This document shows positions 7,217-18,135 of a DNA stretch of 64,000 nucleotides, piece by piece. The notes below the pieces were generated by a model. It was not told the DNA's origin and did no database searches. It saw only the letters and a list, made by a program, of their open reading frames with translations. How positions within the stretch are numbered: the stretch's first letter is position 1; the number at the start of each line of letters is the position of its first letter. The stretch is from Streptococcus plurextorum DSM 22810 (GTDB lineage: Bacteria > Bacillota > Bacilli > Lactobacillales > Streptococcaceae), in assembly GCF_000423745.1 (NCBI RefSeq), contig NZ_AUIO01000011.1, positions 1 through 64,000 on the forward strand, given 5' to 3'. Made by a program: the position numbers and the translations under genes.

Positions 7217-8632
7217 CTAAACTCTTTTTCTGTTTATTGGTCTGATAGTCCGTCTTTTTGCCAGAATAGTGGCTATTTGGACAACATAAAAAGGCTTCCC
7301 TGCCCTCATTTTTACCAATTTCTTTAGATTTAAACACGCCAAAGTCAGTCCAACTTTATCTTCCATTTTGGACTTGCCTTTCTCTCTTGTATAACGGAGA
7401 TTGTGGTACTCTTTGGCTGTCCCAAAGAGGCGCTCAATGGTTTCTTTCCGTTTCTGGTAAAGCTCCTTCATACCTTTCCTGTGCCGAATCTCTTCACAGG
7501 TCTCTAAAGCATCTTTCCAAACATGTCGAGTTACCACTTTCTGCTTGTTCTTGCTTTCTGTACAAATGGATAAGAGTGGACAAGTAGCACAGATAGCTGG
7601 ATCACTCTTATATTCCCGATAGCCTTCTCTGGTGGTTGTGCGATAGTTTAAGACCTGATTCTCAGGGCAGATATAACAGTCATAGTATTCATCATAGACA
7701 AAATCCTTCGAGCGTAGTTTCCCTTTCTTTCCTTTCGGTCGTGTATACGGAAAGACTGGAGTAATCTCTTGTTCTAGGAGGAAGCGAGCGATACTTGGGG
7801 TCTTATAGCCAGAATCGGCAACGAGAAAGCTAGGCTGAAAGGGTTGGAGTTTAGCGAAGAGTACAGGAAAGGCCTGGCTGTCATGGACATTGCCAGCCTC
7901 CACGCTATAAGCCAGAGCCCAACCATGCTTGTCACAAGCAACCTGAGCTGTATAAGCAAATACTTCCTTATGGTCCCCTTTATGAAACCAGCCACTTTCA
8001 GGGTCAGTTGTAGAAATTTTCTTAGCGATGGGTCCCTCCTCTTTTGCGGGCCCTAGCGGCTTTTTTGCATGCTTTTCTCTATCCCTGTTAATTTCAATCT
8101 CTAGCTGGTCACTCATAAACTTGGCTTGCTTTTCAATTTCACGATTGATGAATTTACGATTATTCGCCGTAGCCTTGATATGGGTACCGTCAATGAAAAT
8201 TTCTGTTGGATCTATGAAGCCTGCATTGACGCAGAGACCTAAGATATGGGTGAAAATGCCTTCAATAACTTGTCTATCTTGAAAACGACGGACATAGTTC
8301 TTTCCGTAGGTAGTGAAATGAGGCACCTTATCATCCAGTCGAAGACCAAGAAACCAACGGTAGGCAGTGTTGACTTCGATTTCCTTAATGGTTTGACGCA
8401 TGGAACGAATGCCGAAGAGACACTGAAGGATTGGAATTTTAATGAGCAGAATAGGGTCAAGACTAGGACGCCCTGTATCATCGCTATAGCTATCTGCGAC
8501 TAAGTCATAGATAAAGGAGAAGTCAATAGCTTCCTCTATTTGACGAAGGAGATGATCTTGAGGAACAAGGTCATCTAAACTGTAGAAACCAAATTGACCG
8601 CGATTGTAGTCTGGATTTTCTTTGTGTAACAT
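7217..8632 (-). CDS. IS1182-family transposase
   Basis: This DDE transposase (471 residues) has the first catalytic aspartate in FIDGTHIKATAN, the second in LVADSGYKTPS and the glutamate in ETIERLFGTAKEYH. A CPEN...CATCPLLSICTES cysteine cluster, typical of this family, lies between the second and third. The last two codons lie outside the 81-bp direct repeat, and the adjoining left end of this copy is missing. The original C-terminus was thus replaced, but the catalytic core is intact. Confidence 0.93.
   Translation of the reverse strand: MLHKENPDYNRGQFGFYSLDDLVPQDHLLRQIEEAIDFSFIYDLVADSYSDDTGRPSLDPILLIKIPILQCLFGIRSMRQTIKEIEVNTAYRWFLGLRLDDKVPHFTTYGKNYVRRFQDRQVIEGIFTHILGLCVNAGFIDPTEIFIDGTHIKATANNRKFINREIEKQAKFMSDQLEIEINRDREKHAKKPLGPAKEEGPIAKKISTTDPESGWFHKGDHKEVFAYTAQVACDKHGWALAYSVEAGNVHDSQAFPVLFAKLQPFQPSFLVADSGYKTPSIARFLLEQEITPVFPYTRPKGKKGKLRSKDFVYDEYYDCYICPENQVLNYRTTTREGYREYKSDPAICATCPLLSICTESKNKQKVVTRHVWKDALETCEEIRHRKGMKELYQKRKETIERLFGTAKEYHNLRYTREKGKSKMEDKVGLTLACLNLKKLVKMRAGKPFYVVQIATILAKRRTIRPINRKRV
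7223..7303. repeat. 81-bp direct repeat, right copy
   Basis: It matches 2313-2393 with three substitutions and encodes the 3' end of the IS1182 transposase on the minus strand. Together with the left copy it brackets the cargo. Confidence 0.85.
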
Positions 8633-8691
8633 AGCGATTCTCCCTCTGCTTATTAGCTAGTATTCCTATCTCTATTATACTACTTTACATA

Positions 8692-8722
8692 TGAAAAAGC
8701 CGTTAGAAATATAATTCTAACG
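8692..8722. terminator. Hairpin upstream of the IS1182 transposase
   Basis: CCGTTAGAA pairs with TTCTAACG around TATAA, with T/A runs outside. It lies between the transposase start and the right IS end and could insulate the element from outside transcription. Confidence 0.5.
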
Positions 8723-8724
8723 AC

Positions 8725-8739
8725 TTTGTCTTCATTCTG
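8725..8739. repeat. Right terminal inverted repeat of the IS1182-type element
   Basis: TTTGTCTTCATTCTG is the reverse complement of the left repeat with one mismatch and abuts the second target duplication. Confidence 0.75.
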
Positions 8740-8759
8740 AATCGAGCCTAGGCTCGATT
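8740..8759. repeat. Target-site duplication, right copy (tsf terminator stem)
   Basis: The 20-base palindrome is identical to 2260-2279. It is followed by the T-run that would have completed the tsf terminator. Confidence 0.85.
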
Positions 8760-8815
8760 TTTTGGTACTGTACCAGTTATAGATGGGTCAAGAGTTATCC
8801 TTTATCATATTTAAT

Positions 8816-8823
8816 GGTATAAT
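8816..8823 (+). promoter_or_regulatory. Extended -10 promoter of the DUF368 gene
   Basis: TGGTATAAT with no good -35 box lies 32 bases before the start codon, which has an AGGAGA site. Confidence 0.5.
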
Positions 8824-8854
8824 AAAGTATTATTGAATATTTTAGGAGAAATGT

Positions 8855-9697
8855 ATGTCATCTTGGGTATCTAGAATTATAAAAGGAATGGTGATAGCGC
8901 TTGGTTTTATTTTACCAGGTGTATCAGGAGGAGTGTTAGCAGCGATTTTAGGCATTTATGAACGCTTGATTGGTTTTTTAGCTAATATTCGTCAGAATTT
9001 CAAGGAAAATGTGCTTTACTTCATTCCTGTTGGAATTGGTGGGATATTAGGAATTGCTCTTTTCTCTTTTCCGGTTGAATACCTTTTACAACATTTTCAA
9101 GTTGTGACCCTCTGGTGCTTTGCAGGAGCCATTATCGGAACGATTCCTAGCTTGCTCAAGGAATCAACGCAAAAAAGCCGTCGAGATGTCGTTGATTGGG
9201 TTTGGTTGTTAGGGGCATTTCTTGTGTCTGCTTTCTTGCTCTATAATCTCAATAGTTTAGTCGGCACTCTTCCTGCTAATTTCCTGAGTTTTGTCTTAGC
9301 GGGAGCTTTAATTGCTTTGGGGGTATTGGTTCCTGGACTTAGCCCGTCGAATCTGCTGTTAATTTTAGGCATCTATACGCCGATGCTTAATGGCTTTAAA
9401 TCTTTAGATCTTTTTGGGACGTTTTTACCGATTGCTATTGGTGGCCTATTAGCTATGGTGGCTTTTTCAAAGGCCATGGCCTATGCGCTCAAAGTTTATC
9501 ATTCACGTGTCTACCATTTTATCATTGGAGTCGTTTTGTCATCGACCCTGCTGATTTTAATACCACAAGCTGACAATAACGAAGCTATTTCCTATGTAGG
9601 AGCTGGCTTAGGGACTTGGATTTTGGCGATCCTTTTCTTTGGCTTGGGAACCTGGCTGGGGCTTTGGATGAGTAAGCTTGAGGAAAAGTATAAATAG
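8855..9697 (+). CDS. DUF368 membrane protein, candidate undecaprenyl phosphate flippase
   Basis: This polytopic membrane protein (280 residues, about eight or nine hydrophobic segments) has two related halves. Each carries a PG-V/L-S turn: LPGVSGGVLAAILGIYERL near residue 20 and PGLSPSNLLLILGIYTPML near residue 165. DUF368 proteins (PopT) were recently shown to return undecaprenyl phosphate across the membrane for reuse in wall synthesis. That role is transferred by family only. It has its own promoter just outside the composite element. Confidence 0.8.
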   Translation: MSSWVSRIIKGMVIALGFILPGVSGGVLAAILGIYERLIGFLANIRQNFKENVLYFIPVGIGGILGIALFSFPVEYLLQHFQVVTLWCFAGAIIGTIPSLLKESTQKSRRDVVDWVWLLGAFLVSAFLLYNLNSLVGTLPANFLSFVLAGALIALGVLVPGLSPSNLLLILGIYTPMLNGFKSLDLFGTFLPIAIGGLLAMVAFSKAMAYALKVYHSRVYHFIIGVVLSSTLLILIPQADNNEAISYVGAGLGTWILAILFFGLGTWLGLWMSKLEEKYK

Positions 9698-9744
9698 TAT
9701 AATAGAGGTTATTTGTTTAGAGTAGGAAGTGTTGGAGGATTGTC

Positions 9745-10440
9745 ATGACAACGCGATTGTTTATTGCAAGACATGGAAAGACCATGTTTAATACGATTGG
9801 TCGAGCTCAGGGGTGGTCGGATACCCCGTTGACAGAGGCTGGAGCGGAAGGTATTCGAGAGCTTGGTATCGGTCTTCGTGAAGCAGGAATTGATTTTAAG
9901 GTGGCTTATACCAGTGATTTGGGGAGGACTATTCTCACTTTAGATATCATTCTAGAAGAGATGGGGTTACAGGGGCTTCCTCATACCCGAGATAAACGGA
10001 TTCGTGAGTGGTGTTTCGGTAGTATGGATGGAGGGTTTGATGTGGATCTCTTCCAAGGGATTTTACCCCGTATTTTTGATCGCCCCTTAGCAGAACTTTC
10101 TTATCAAGAAATGGCAGAAGGTATCTATGAAGCAGATACTGCCGATTGGGCAGAGACTTGGGAAGCTTTAAGTGGTCGTATTCTAGACGGTTTTACCAGC
10201 ATTGCTAAGCAGGTTGAAGCGTTAGGTGGCGGAGATGTGCTTGTGGTGAGTCATGGCATGACTATTGGTACCTTTCTTTCTCTCATTGACCCAAGCTATC
10301 AAAAAAACACCTATATTGCCAATGGTAGTGTGACGCAAGTTTCTTTTCGTGATGGTCAATTTACCATTGATAAGATAGGAGAACTTTCTTATCGGGAAAA
10401 TGGCAGAGCGATATTAGATGCCTCATCTAATCAGTCTTAA
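9745..10440 (+). CDS. Histidine phosphatase family protein
   Basis: A phosphoglycerate-mutase-like phosphatase of 231 residues. The catalytic motif LFIARHGKTMFN (residues 5-16) has H10 as phosphohistidine and the R and N neighbours of the family. GRAQGWSDTPLTEAG follows, and the second histidine lies in VVSHGMTIGTF near residue 169. Substrates in this family range from sugar phosphates to proteins and cannot be read from sequence. It follows the DUF368 gene by 47 bases with a GGAGGA site. Confidence 0.85.
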   Translation: MTTRLFIARHGKTMFNTIGRAQGWSDTPLTEAGAEGIRELGIGLREAGIDFKVAYTSDLGRTILTLDIILEEMGLQGLPHTRDKRIREWCFGSMDGGFDVDLFQGILPRIFDRPLAELSYQEMAEGIYEADTADWAETWEALSGRILDGFTSIAKQVEALGGGDVLVVSHGMTIGTFLSLIDPSYQKNTYIANGSVTQVSFRDGQFTIDKIGELSYRENGRAILDASSNQS

Positions 10441-10449
10441 GATGTATTT

Positions 10450-10476
10450 TTAGCACTCTTTAAAAAAGAGTGCTAA
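10450..10476. promoter_or_regulatory. CIRCE element 1 (HrcA operator)
   Basis: TTAGCACTC-N9-GAGTGCTAA, a perfect match to the CIRCE consensus, just upstream of the heat-shock -35 box. Confidence 0.97.
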
Positions 10477-10481
10477 TTTTC

Positions 10482-10509
10482 TTGACAAGACAAAAATTTC
10501 GCGTATAAT
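10482..10509 (+). promoter_or_regulatory. Promoter of hrcA-grpE-dnaK
   Basis: TTGACA (10482-10487) and TATAAT (10504-10509) with a 16-base spacer, bracketed by two CIRCE elements. Confidence 0.92.
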
Positions 10510-10522
10510 AGACTTATAAAGT

Positions 10523-10549
10523 TTAGCACTCAAACGGAAAGAGTGCTAA
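10523..10549. promoter_or_regulatory. CIRCE element 2 (HrcA operator)
   Basis: A second perfect TTAGCACTC-N9-GAGTGCTAA, downstream of the -10 box and touching the hrcA ribosome site. Confidence 0.97.
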
Positions 10550-10564
10550 GAGGAGGTGGCCCTC

Positions 10565-11602
10565 GTGATTACAGATCGTCAAAATGATATCTTAAATTTA
10601 ATTATTGAGATGTTCACAAAGACACAAGAGCCCGTGGGATCTAAGGCTTTACAGGAACTTATTTCTTCTAGCTCAGCGACTATTCGTAATGATATGGCAA
10701 AGCTTGAAAAGTTAGGTTTTCTCGAAAAAGCTCACACCTCAAGTGGGCGTCTTCCTAGTCGAGCAGGCTTTCAGTATTTTGTGGAACATTCTCTCAAGAT
10801 GGATAGCATTGATGAGCAGGATGTTTATCAGGTGATTAAGGCCTTTGATTTTGAAGCCTTTCGCTTAGAAGATATTCTGGCAGCCGCTGGACGATTGTTG
10901 GCACAGATGACAGGCTACACCGCTGTTGTTCAAGATGTTGAACCAACTCGGCAACGCTTGACAAAATTTGACATTGTGAAGCTCTCTAATCACGATGCCC
11001 TTGCGGTATTGACTTTGGATGAATCAAAACCAGTCACAGTGCAGTTTGCCATACCCAAGAATTTTTTGGTGAGTGATTTGGAAGCCTTTAAATCTCTGGT
11101 TGATGAACGCTTTGTCAATCAGTCAGTGCTTGACATTCACTATAAACTGAGGACTGAAGTGCCACAGGTGGTGCAGAAGTATTTTAAGACGATGGACAAT
11201 GTTCTAGACCTTTTTGATTATATTTTTAGTCAACTTTTTAGGGAGACGGTCTTTATCGCAGGTAAGGTAGATGCCTTGAGGTATGCAGATGTTGCTACCT
11301 ATCACTTTTTTGATAATGAGCAAAATGTAGCTTTAGAACTACGCTCTGCGATTGCTGATGATCAAGTGACAAAAGTCATGTTGGCAGAAAGTAAGGAGCC
11401 TGCCCTATCAGAATTGACGGTCATCAGTCACCACTTTTTAATCCCTTATCGAGGTTTGGCGCTGATGAGCTTAATTGGACCGATTGAAATGGATTATCGT
11501 CGAAATGTTAGTCTAATTAATATCATTAGCCGAGTCATGGTTGCTAAGCTGACAGACTACTATCGCTATCTCAATAGCAACCACTATGAAGTAAATAGAT
11601 AA
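10565..11602 (+). CDS. hrcA: Heat-inducible repressor HrcA
   Basis: HrcA binds CIRCE operators and represses class I heat-shock genes; GroEL helps it fold. The winged-helix N-terminus ([16 protein letters not shown], with EPVGSKAL and [16 protein letters not shown]) is followed by the HrcA core. The GTG at 10565 is preferred because AGGAGG (10551-10556) lies eight bases upstream. A GTG at 10556 overlaps that site. It is first in the operon and autoregulated by the two CIRCE elements. Confidence 0.95.
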   Translation: MITDRQNDILNLIIEMFTKTQEPVGSKALQELISSSSATIRNDMAKLEKLGFLEKAHTSSGRLPSRAGFQYFVEHSLKMDSIDEQDVYQVIKAFDFEAFRLEDILAAAGRLLAQMTGYTAVVQDVEPTRQRLTKFDIVKLSNHDALAVLTLDESKPVTVQFAIPKNFLVSDLEAFKSLVDERFVNQSVLDIHYKLRTEVPQVVQKYFKTMDNVLDLFDYIFSQLFRETVFIAGKVDALRYADVATYHFFDNEQNVALELRSAIADDQVTKVMLAESKEPALSELTVISHHFLIPYRGLALMSLIGPIEMDYRRNVSLINIISRVMVAKLTDYYRYLNSNHYEVNR

Positions 11603-11615
11603 ATGAGGTGAAATT

Positions 11616-12128
11616 TTGTCAGAAGAAATCAAAAACGAAGAAATCGTAGAAGAGGTTGAAGCAACAGAAGAAGTTGTGGAGACACCTGAAAAATCAGAAT
11701 TGGATTTGGCAAATGAGCGGGCAGAGGAATTTGAAAACAAGTACCTCCGTGCCCACGCTGAAATGCAAAATATTCAACGTCGTGCCAACGAAGAACGCCA
11801 GACTATTCAACGCTACCGTTCGCAAGACTTGGCTAAGAAAATCTTGCCGAGCTTGGATAACTTGGAACGTGCCCTTCAAGTCGAAGGCTTGACAGAAGAT
11901 GTCAAAAAAGGCTTGGAAATGGTACAGGAAAGCTTGATCCAAGCCCTCAAAGAAGAAGGGGTGGAAGAAGTCGCAACCGATGTCTTTGACCCAAATCTTC
12001 ATATGGCCATTCAAACAGTTCCAGCCACAGACGACTGCCCAGCAGAACACATTGCACAAGTCTTCCAAAAAGGCTACAAGTTGCATGAACGTCTGTTGAG
12101 ACCGGCTATGGTGGTCGTATCAGAGTAG
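11616..12128 (+). CDS. grpE: Nucleotide exchange factor GrpE
   Basis: GrpE (170 residues) releases ADP from DnaK and acts as a dimer. An acidic N-terminal tail rich in glutamate precedes a long coiled coil ([20 protein letters not shown]), then the C-terminal beta domain with [10 protein letters not shown] and [12 protein letters not shown]. The start is TTG at 11616 behind a GAGGTG site, 13 bases after hrcA, so the genes are co-transcribed. Confidence 0.95.
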   Translation: MSEEIKNEEIVEEVEATEEVVETPEKSELDLANERAEEFENKYLRAHAEMQNIQRRANEERQTIQRYRSQDLAKKILPSLDNLERALQVEGLTEDVKKGLEMVQESLIQALKEEGVEEVATDVFDPNLHMAIQTVPATDDCPAEHIAQVFQKGYKLHERLLRPAMVVVSE

Positions 12129-12200
12129 TCGCTCTGCTATTTTCCAAAAAAGAAACCTGACCGAAATGTCGTTAAACTACTTGAAAAGAAAGTAAATTAA

Positions 12201-14039
<1,839 letters not shown>

Positions 14040-14054
14040 AAACGTTCGGGGAGT

Positions 14055-14080
14055 GAAAGAGTCTGGGAATAGACTCTTTC
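14055..14080. terminator. Hairpin after dnaK
   Basis: A perfect 10-base stem GAAAGAGTCT/AGACTCTTTC with a 6-base loop, not followed by a T-run. It may be an RNA stabiliser or processing site rather than a true terminator. Confidence 0.45.
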
Positions 14081-14292
14081 AGCTAGCCTGCGAGCCAGAA
14101 ATGAGAAACGAGCAGTTGGTCCTGTGGACTATTTTAGCCCGTGAGCTTGAAAACTAGAAGCTAACGGTTACGGTTATTAGATTGAACTCAGTTCTCATCT
14201 TTCCGAGAATAGAAATCATTATTAAATCAAGATTCCAATCACAGAGGTTGTCACCCAGCCTCTGTTTTTGGGTAAAGAAGAGACGAGGTTAA
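14081..14292. other. Non-coding gap between dnaK and the DJ-1 gene
   Basis: No open frame of note. It holds the terminator-like hairpin at 14241-14269. No convincing promoter or CIRCE element is seen. Confidence 0.4.
14241..14269 (+). terminator. Terminator upstream of the DJ-1/PfpI gene
   Basis: The stem CAGAGG/CCTCTG is followed by TTTTTG. It lies 24 bases before the next start codon, so it could act as an attenuator. Confidence 0.65.
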
Positions 14293-14979
14293 ATGAATAC
14301 GAAGAAAATACTGGTCGTTTTGACGAATGTATCTCAATACAAAAATGATGAAGAAAAAACAGGTTTATGGCTGGCAGAAGCGACAGAATTTGTAGATGAA
14401 GTTACCAAAGCAGGATTTGAAGTGGATTATGTCAGTCCAAAAGGAGGAAGTGTTCCAATCGATCCTCGTAGCTTGAAAAGTATCTATGTTTCCAAAGAAG
14501 ATTTACAACTATCTGAAAGCGCTGATTTTAAGGAGCGTGCCTTGCTATATTCTCTTAAACCAGAAGATGTTCAACCTGAGGACTATATCGCTATTTACTA
14601 TACAGGCGGACACGGTGTGATTTGGGACTTTCCAAACAACACAGCACTACAAGAAATTGCCTATTCTATCTATGAACAAGGTGGTTTCATTTCCTCAGTT
14701 TGTCACGGTGTTGCAGGTTTGTTAAATATTCGTGATAGGGATGGCCGTTATCTTATTGCTGGTAAGAAGATAACAGGTTTCACCAAATGGGAAGAAATTC
14801 TTAGTGGAAAACTGAAAAAGGTTCCCTTTATCACAGAAACTGAGGTCAACAAACGTGGGGCTGATTTTCAAAAGAAACTTCCCTACACTTCATTTGCCCT
14901 ACAAGATGGTCGCTTTGTGACGGGGCAAAATCCAATGTCAGGTAGGGCAGTAGCCAAACGCTTGTTGAGTAACTTCTAG
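14293..14979 (+). CDS. DJ-1/PfpI (Hsp31-like) class I glutamine amidotransferase fold protein
   Basis: A protein of 228 residues with the DJ-1/PfpI nucleophile elbow SSVCHGVAGLL (C137 and H138), the GGHG loop (105-108), and glutamate E29 in WLAEATEF. Relatives are methylglyoxal-modifying glyoxalase or deglycase-type proteins, or Hsp31 holding chaperones. Activity cannot be decided from sequence. Its place between dnaK and dnaJ suggests a protein-damage role. The ribosome site is a modest GACGAGG. Confidence 0.85.
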   Translation: MNTKKILVVLTNVSQYKNDEEKTGLWLAEATEFVDEVTKAGFEVDYVSPKGGSVPIDPRSLKSIYVSKEDLQLSESADFKERALLYSLKPEDVQPEDYIAIYYTGGHGVIWDFPNNTALQEIAYSIYEQGGFISSVCHGVAGLLNIRDRDGRYLIAGKKITGFTKWEEILSGKLKKVPFITETEVNKRGADFQKKLPYTSFALQDGRFVTGQNPMSGRAVAKRLLSNF

Positions 14980-15255
14980 CGAGGACTGGAATGCCTGTAT
15001 TTGACTTCTAAAATTTTACAGAAAGGAAAGTGTTCTTAACTGAACACGGGCTACTTTCTAATTTTCAAAGAAAGGAATACAAGTTCGGTAATTCGAACAC
15101 AGTCGTTTATATGTAGTATTCTTGCATGACTATTTTGGTGTAACTGAATACGCCTACGACTCTTTGAAAAAAGATAAACTTTACCTAGATGCGAGGCATC
15201 GTCGGACAGTTTCCTATTTTTCTTTGAGTCGCTTAACGGCTTAATATCTTACATT
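14980..15255. other. Intergenic leader region before dnaJ
   Basis: No gene is seen in 276 bases. It contains short hairpins (GTGTTC/GAACAC at 15030-15047, GTTCG/CGAAC near 15083-15098, GATGC/GCATC at 15188-15200). There is no recognisable Shine-Dalgarno site directly before the dnaJ start. Confidence 0.45.
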
Positions 15256-16389
15256 ATGAACAATACTGAATTTTACGATCGTCTGGGGGTTTCTAAGGAT
15301 GCCTCTCAGGACGAGATAAAAAAAGCCTATCGGAAGTTGTCCAAGAAGTACCACCCCGACATCAACAAGGAGGCTGGTGCAGAGGACAAGTACAAGGAAG
15401 TCCAAGAGGCTTATGAGACCTTGAGTGATCCGCAAAAACGGGCTGCCTATGACCAGTATGGTCCTGCTGGAGCAAATGGAGGCTTCGGTGGAGGTGGCTT
15501 CGATGGTTTTGGGGGTGCTGGTGGCTTTGGAGGTTTCGAAGACATCTTTTCCTCCTTCTTTGGCGGAGGTGGTATGCGTAACCCTAACGCTCCTCGTCAG
15601 GGGGATGATCTCCAGTACCGTGTCAATTTGACGTTTGAAGAAGCTATTTTTGGTACTGAAAAAGAGGTTAGCTACACGCGTGAATCCTCATGTGGTACTT
15701 GTGCAGGAACAGGGGCTAAGCCAGGAACTAGTCCGGTCACCTGTGGTCGATGTCATGGTCAAGGGGTTATCAATGTTGATACACAAACACCACTTGGCAT
15801 GATGCGTCGTCAAGTGACCTGTGATGTCTGCCACGGTCGTGGTAAAGAAATCAAGGATCCATGTACGACTTGTCGTGGAACAGGACATGAAAACCGCAGT
15901 CACAAGGTTTCAGTGAAGATTCCTGCTGGCGTAGAGACTGGTCAGCAAATTCGCTTGCAAGGACAAGGAGAAGCTGGATTTAATGGTGGTCCATATGGCG
16001 ATCTCTTTGTTATTATCAATGTTGCTAAGAGTGATAAGTTTGAGCGTAATGGCTCGACCATTTACTACACGATGAACATTTCTTTTGTGCAAGCAGCTTT
16101 AGGCGATACTGTAGATATTCCTACTGTTCATGGTCCAGTAGAGATGGCCATTCCAGCAGGTACCCAGACAGGTAAGACATTCCGTTTACGTGGCAAAGGC
16201 GCTCCGCAATTACGTGGCAATGGTCAGGGCGATCAGCATGTAACGGTCAATATTGTGACGCCAACCAAGCTGAATGAAGCTCAAAAAGAAGCGCTCAAGG
16301 CTTTTGCTGCGGCAAGTGGAGAAAAAGAAGTTCATCCTAAGAAGAGAGGTTTTTTTGACAAGGTCAAAGATGCCTTTGAAGAGATTTAA
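15256..16389 (+). CDS. dnaJ: Chaperone DnaJ (Hsp40)
   Basis: This type I Hsp40 of 377 residues stimulates DnaK ATPase. The J domain contains the HPD motif ([10 protein letters not shown], near residue 33). A Gly/Phe-rich linker follows, then four CxxCxGxG zinc repeats ([36 protein letters not shown]) and the C-terminal substrate domain. The ATG at 15256 begins the conserved J domain, but no clear ribosome site precedes it. Confidence 0.97.
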   Translation: MNNTEFYDRLGVSKDASQDEIKKAYRKLSKKYHPDINKEAGAEDKYKEVQEAYETLSDPQKRAAYDQYGPAGANGGFGGGGFDGFGGAGGFGGFEDIFSSFFGGGGMRNPNAPRQGDDLQYRVNLTFEEAIFGTEKEVSYTRESSCGTCAGTGAKPGTSPVTCGRCHGQGVINVDTQTPLGMMRRQVTCDVCHGRGKEIKDPCTTCRGTGHENRSHKVSVKIPAGVETGQQIRLQGQGEAGFNGGPYGDLFVIINVAKSDKFERNGSTIYYTMNISFVQAALGDTVDIPTVHGPVEMAIPAGTQTGKTFRLRGKGAPQLRGNGQGDQHVTVNIVTPTKLNEAQKEALKAFAAASGEKEVHPKKRGFFDKVKDAFEEI

Positions 16390-16391
16390 GC

Positions 16392-16420
16392 AAAACAGCA
16401 AGAACTATCTTGCTGTTTTT
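16392..16420 (+). terminator. Terminator of dnaJ
   Basis: AAACAGCAAGA pairs with TCTTGCTGTTT around a 4-base loop and is followed by a T-run. Confidence 0.85.
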
Positions 16421-16462
16421 GATGTTTCATGATACTCTATTGGAAAGAAGAAGACGAGGTAT

Positions 16463-17914
16463 ATGATGAAGTGGAAGGATGCTAGCCAACAAGCTCTTGC
16501 GGTTAAAGAAAAGATGGTCTCTGCAAAGGAATTAGTTCTAGAGAGCATTGAACGTATTGAATCTTTAAATCCTAAAATCAACGCAGTGGTATCCACCCAA
16601 TTTGAAGAGGCGCTTGCTAAGGCAGAGTCGCTAAAAAACAGCGAGGCGCCTTTTGCTGGTGTGCCGCTTTTGTTAAAGGATTTAGGGCAAAATCAAGCTG
16701 GTCAACTGTCAACTGCAGGTTCAAAGCTTTTTAAGGACTATAGAGCTCATCATACAGATAATTTCACGCGCACGATGGAAGCGCTAGGTTTTATTATCAT
16801 CGGTCGGACAAATACGCCTGAATTTGGCTTTAAAAACATTTCGGATAGTCGGTTACATGGTTCGGTCAATTTACCTAAAGACCTGACGCGTAATGCAGGT
16901 GGCTCTTCGGGAGGTACAGCGGCAGCGGTATCTTCAGGTATGGTTCAGCTAGCTGGGGCCTCTGACGGTGGTGGCTCTATTCGGATTCCGGCCTCATTTA
17001 ACGGTTTAATTGGACTTAAGCCTAGCCGTGGTCGTATACCGGTCGGTCCTTTTTCCTACCGTGGTTGGCAAGGGGCTTCCAGTCATTTTGCACTAACTAA
17101 GTCAATTCGAGACACTCGAAAGCTTCTTTGGGGCATGCAGGTTTGCCAGTTGGAAAGTCCTTTTCCGCTACCGACCCTCACTCAAGCTCAGCTTTTTGGG
17201 GACATAGCAGAGCCTTTAACCATTGCTTATAGCCTAGCATCTCCGATTGGGACAGAAATATCTTCTGAAGCAAAGCAAGCGGTATTAGATATGGTTGATA
17301 AGCTGACTAGCCTTGGGCATCAATTGATTCCGCTTGATCGACATGTTCTAGATGGTATTGAGGTTATGAAATCCTATTACCTCATGAATAGTGTGGAAAC
17401 CGCGCAGATGTTTGATGAAATTGAAAACTCATTAGGAAGACCTATGGACATGAATGACATGGAAATCATGACTTGGGCTATTTATCAGAGTGGTCAAAAG
17501 ATTCCTGCCAAACATTATTCTAAGGTCTTACAGGATTGGGATCGCTATAGTGCTACTATGGCAACATTTCACAAGACTCATGACCTGCTTTTGACACCTA
17601 CTGTGGCAAGCACAGCTCCTAAGCATGGTCAGTTTGAGATAACAGGAGACTTACGGAGCCGCTTAGAAAATATGGCAGACTTTTCAATGCAGGACCAACA
17701 AGATTTAATCTGGGAAATGTTTGCAGACAGTTTAGCTTGGACGCCCTTTACACAATTACAAAATTTAAGTGGTCAGCCGGCTATTAGTCTTCCGACTTTT
17801 GAGACTGTTGATGGTTTACCGATCGGGGTGCAATTTGCTGCTGCGAAAGGGCGCGAAGACCTTCTCTTAGCTCTTGCCAATCAGTTAGAAAAAGAAGGTT
17901 TGCTTTTCATGTAA
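16463..17914 (+). CDS. Amidase-signature hydrolase
   Basis: An amidase-signature protein of 483 residues. The catalytic lysine lies in PLLLKDLGQ (near residue 72). The Gly/Ser block [15 protein letters not shown] supplies the cis-serine, and the nucleophile serine lies in the following [13 protein letters not shown]. The family hydrolyses amides ranging from small carboxamides to peptides, and GatA is a relative. The absence of gatB/gatC neighbours argues for a stand-alone amidase. The gene is monocistronic with its own terminator. Confidence 0.88.
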   Translation: MMKWKDASQQALAVKEKMVSAKELVLESIERIESLNPKINAVVSTQFEEALAKAESLKNSEAPFAGVPLLLKDLGQNQAGQLSTAGSKLFKDYRAHHTDNFTRTMEALGFIIIGRTNTPEFGFKNISDSRLHGSVNLPKDLTRNAGGSSGGTAAAVSSGMVQLAGASDGGGSIRIPASFNGLIGLKPSRGRIPVGPFSYRGWQGASSHFALTKSIRDTRKLLWGMQVCQLESPFPLPTLTQAQLFGDIAEPLTIAYSLASPIGTEISSEAKQAVLDMVDKLTSLGHQLIPLDRHVLDGIEVMKSYYLMNSVETAQMFDEIENSLGRPMDMNDMEIMTWAIYQSGQKIPAKHYSKVLQDWDRYSATMATFHKTHDLLLTPTVASTAPKHGQFEITGDLRSRLENMADFSMQDQQDLIWEMFADSLAWTPFTQLQNLSGQPAISLPTFETVDGLPIGVQFAAAKGREDLLLALANQLEKEGLLFM

Positions 17915-17996
17915 GCGCATGAAATTTTCGGTTCAATTTTTTGAAAGTAATGGTCTCAAATAAGAAACCATATTTACACTACAGAAATGTTGATAC

Positions 17997-18032
17997 AAAG
18001 CCTTTTCCAAGAAATTGGAGAGGGCTTTTTTC
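17997..18032 (+). terminator. Terminator of the amidase gene
   Basis: AAAGCC-TTTTCCAA pairs with TTGGAGAG-GGCTTT and is followed by TTTT. The integrase-like sequence begins immediately after it. Confidence 0.75.
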
Positions 18033-18051
18033 GTGCGTGATTGCCATTGGT

Positions 18052-18135
18052 TTACATACTCATGAATTGAGCAAAATTCTGTGCTGTTTGTTCTTTTGCT
18101 TGTTCTGTTACATGAGCGTAAATATTCATAAATGC
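18052..18135 (-). pseudogene. C-terminal stump of a tyrosine integrase
   Basis: On the minus strand the frame reads FMNIYAHVTEQAKEQTAQNF and ends FAQFMSM with a stop. This contains the catalytic tyrosine context (NIYAH) and tail typical of phage or ICE integrases. The rest of the gene is missing upstream. A TGGCAATCA motif follows the stop, as is common beyond integrase genes. Confidence 0.6.

Larger units (their letters stand above)
2280..8739. mobile_element. Composite IS1182-type element with cargo (6.46 kb)
   Basis: The ends are inverted repeats: CAGATTGAAGACAAA at 2280-2294 and the complement of CAGAATGAAGACAAA at 8725-8739, with one mismatch. A 20-bp target duplication flanks the whole block. 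The interior holds one near-complete IS1182-family transposase gene (7217-8632) and a second 81-bp piece of the same IS at 2313-2393. Cargo lies between them: an IS4-family relic with a MITE, a membrane-protein fragment, a sirtuin-macrodomain pair and an NmrA-Rrf2 pair. Joining 2280-2393 to 7304-8739 would give a single IS of about 1.55 kb, a plausible size for this family. Whether the block arose as a composite of two IS copies or by recombination into one IS is unresolved. Confidence 0.75.

Noticed and set aside
7223-7303. Tandem-repeat or CRISPR-like array
   Set aside because: Only two 81-bp copies nearly 5 kb apart, explained as fragments of one IS. No CRISPR array or cas gene was seen anywhere in the window.
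15425-15631. Frame inside dnaJ in another register
   Set aside because: Created by the Gly-rich linker repeats of dnaJ.
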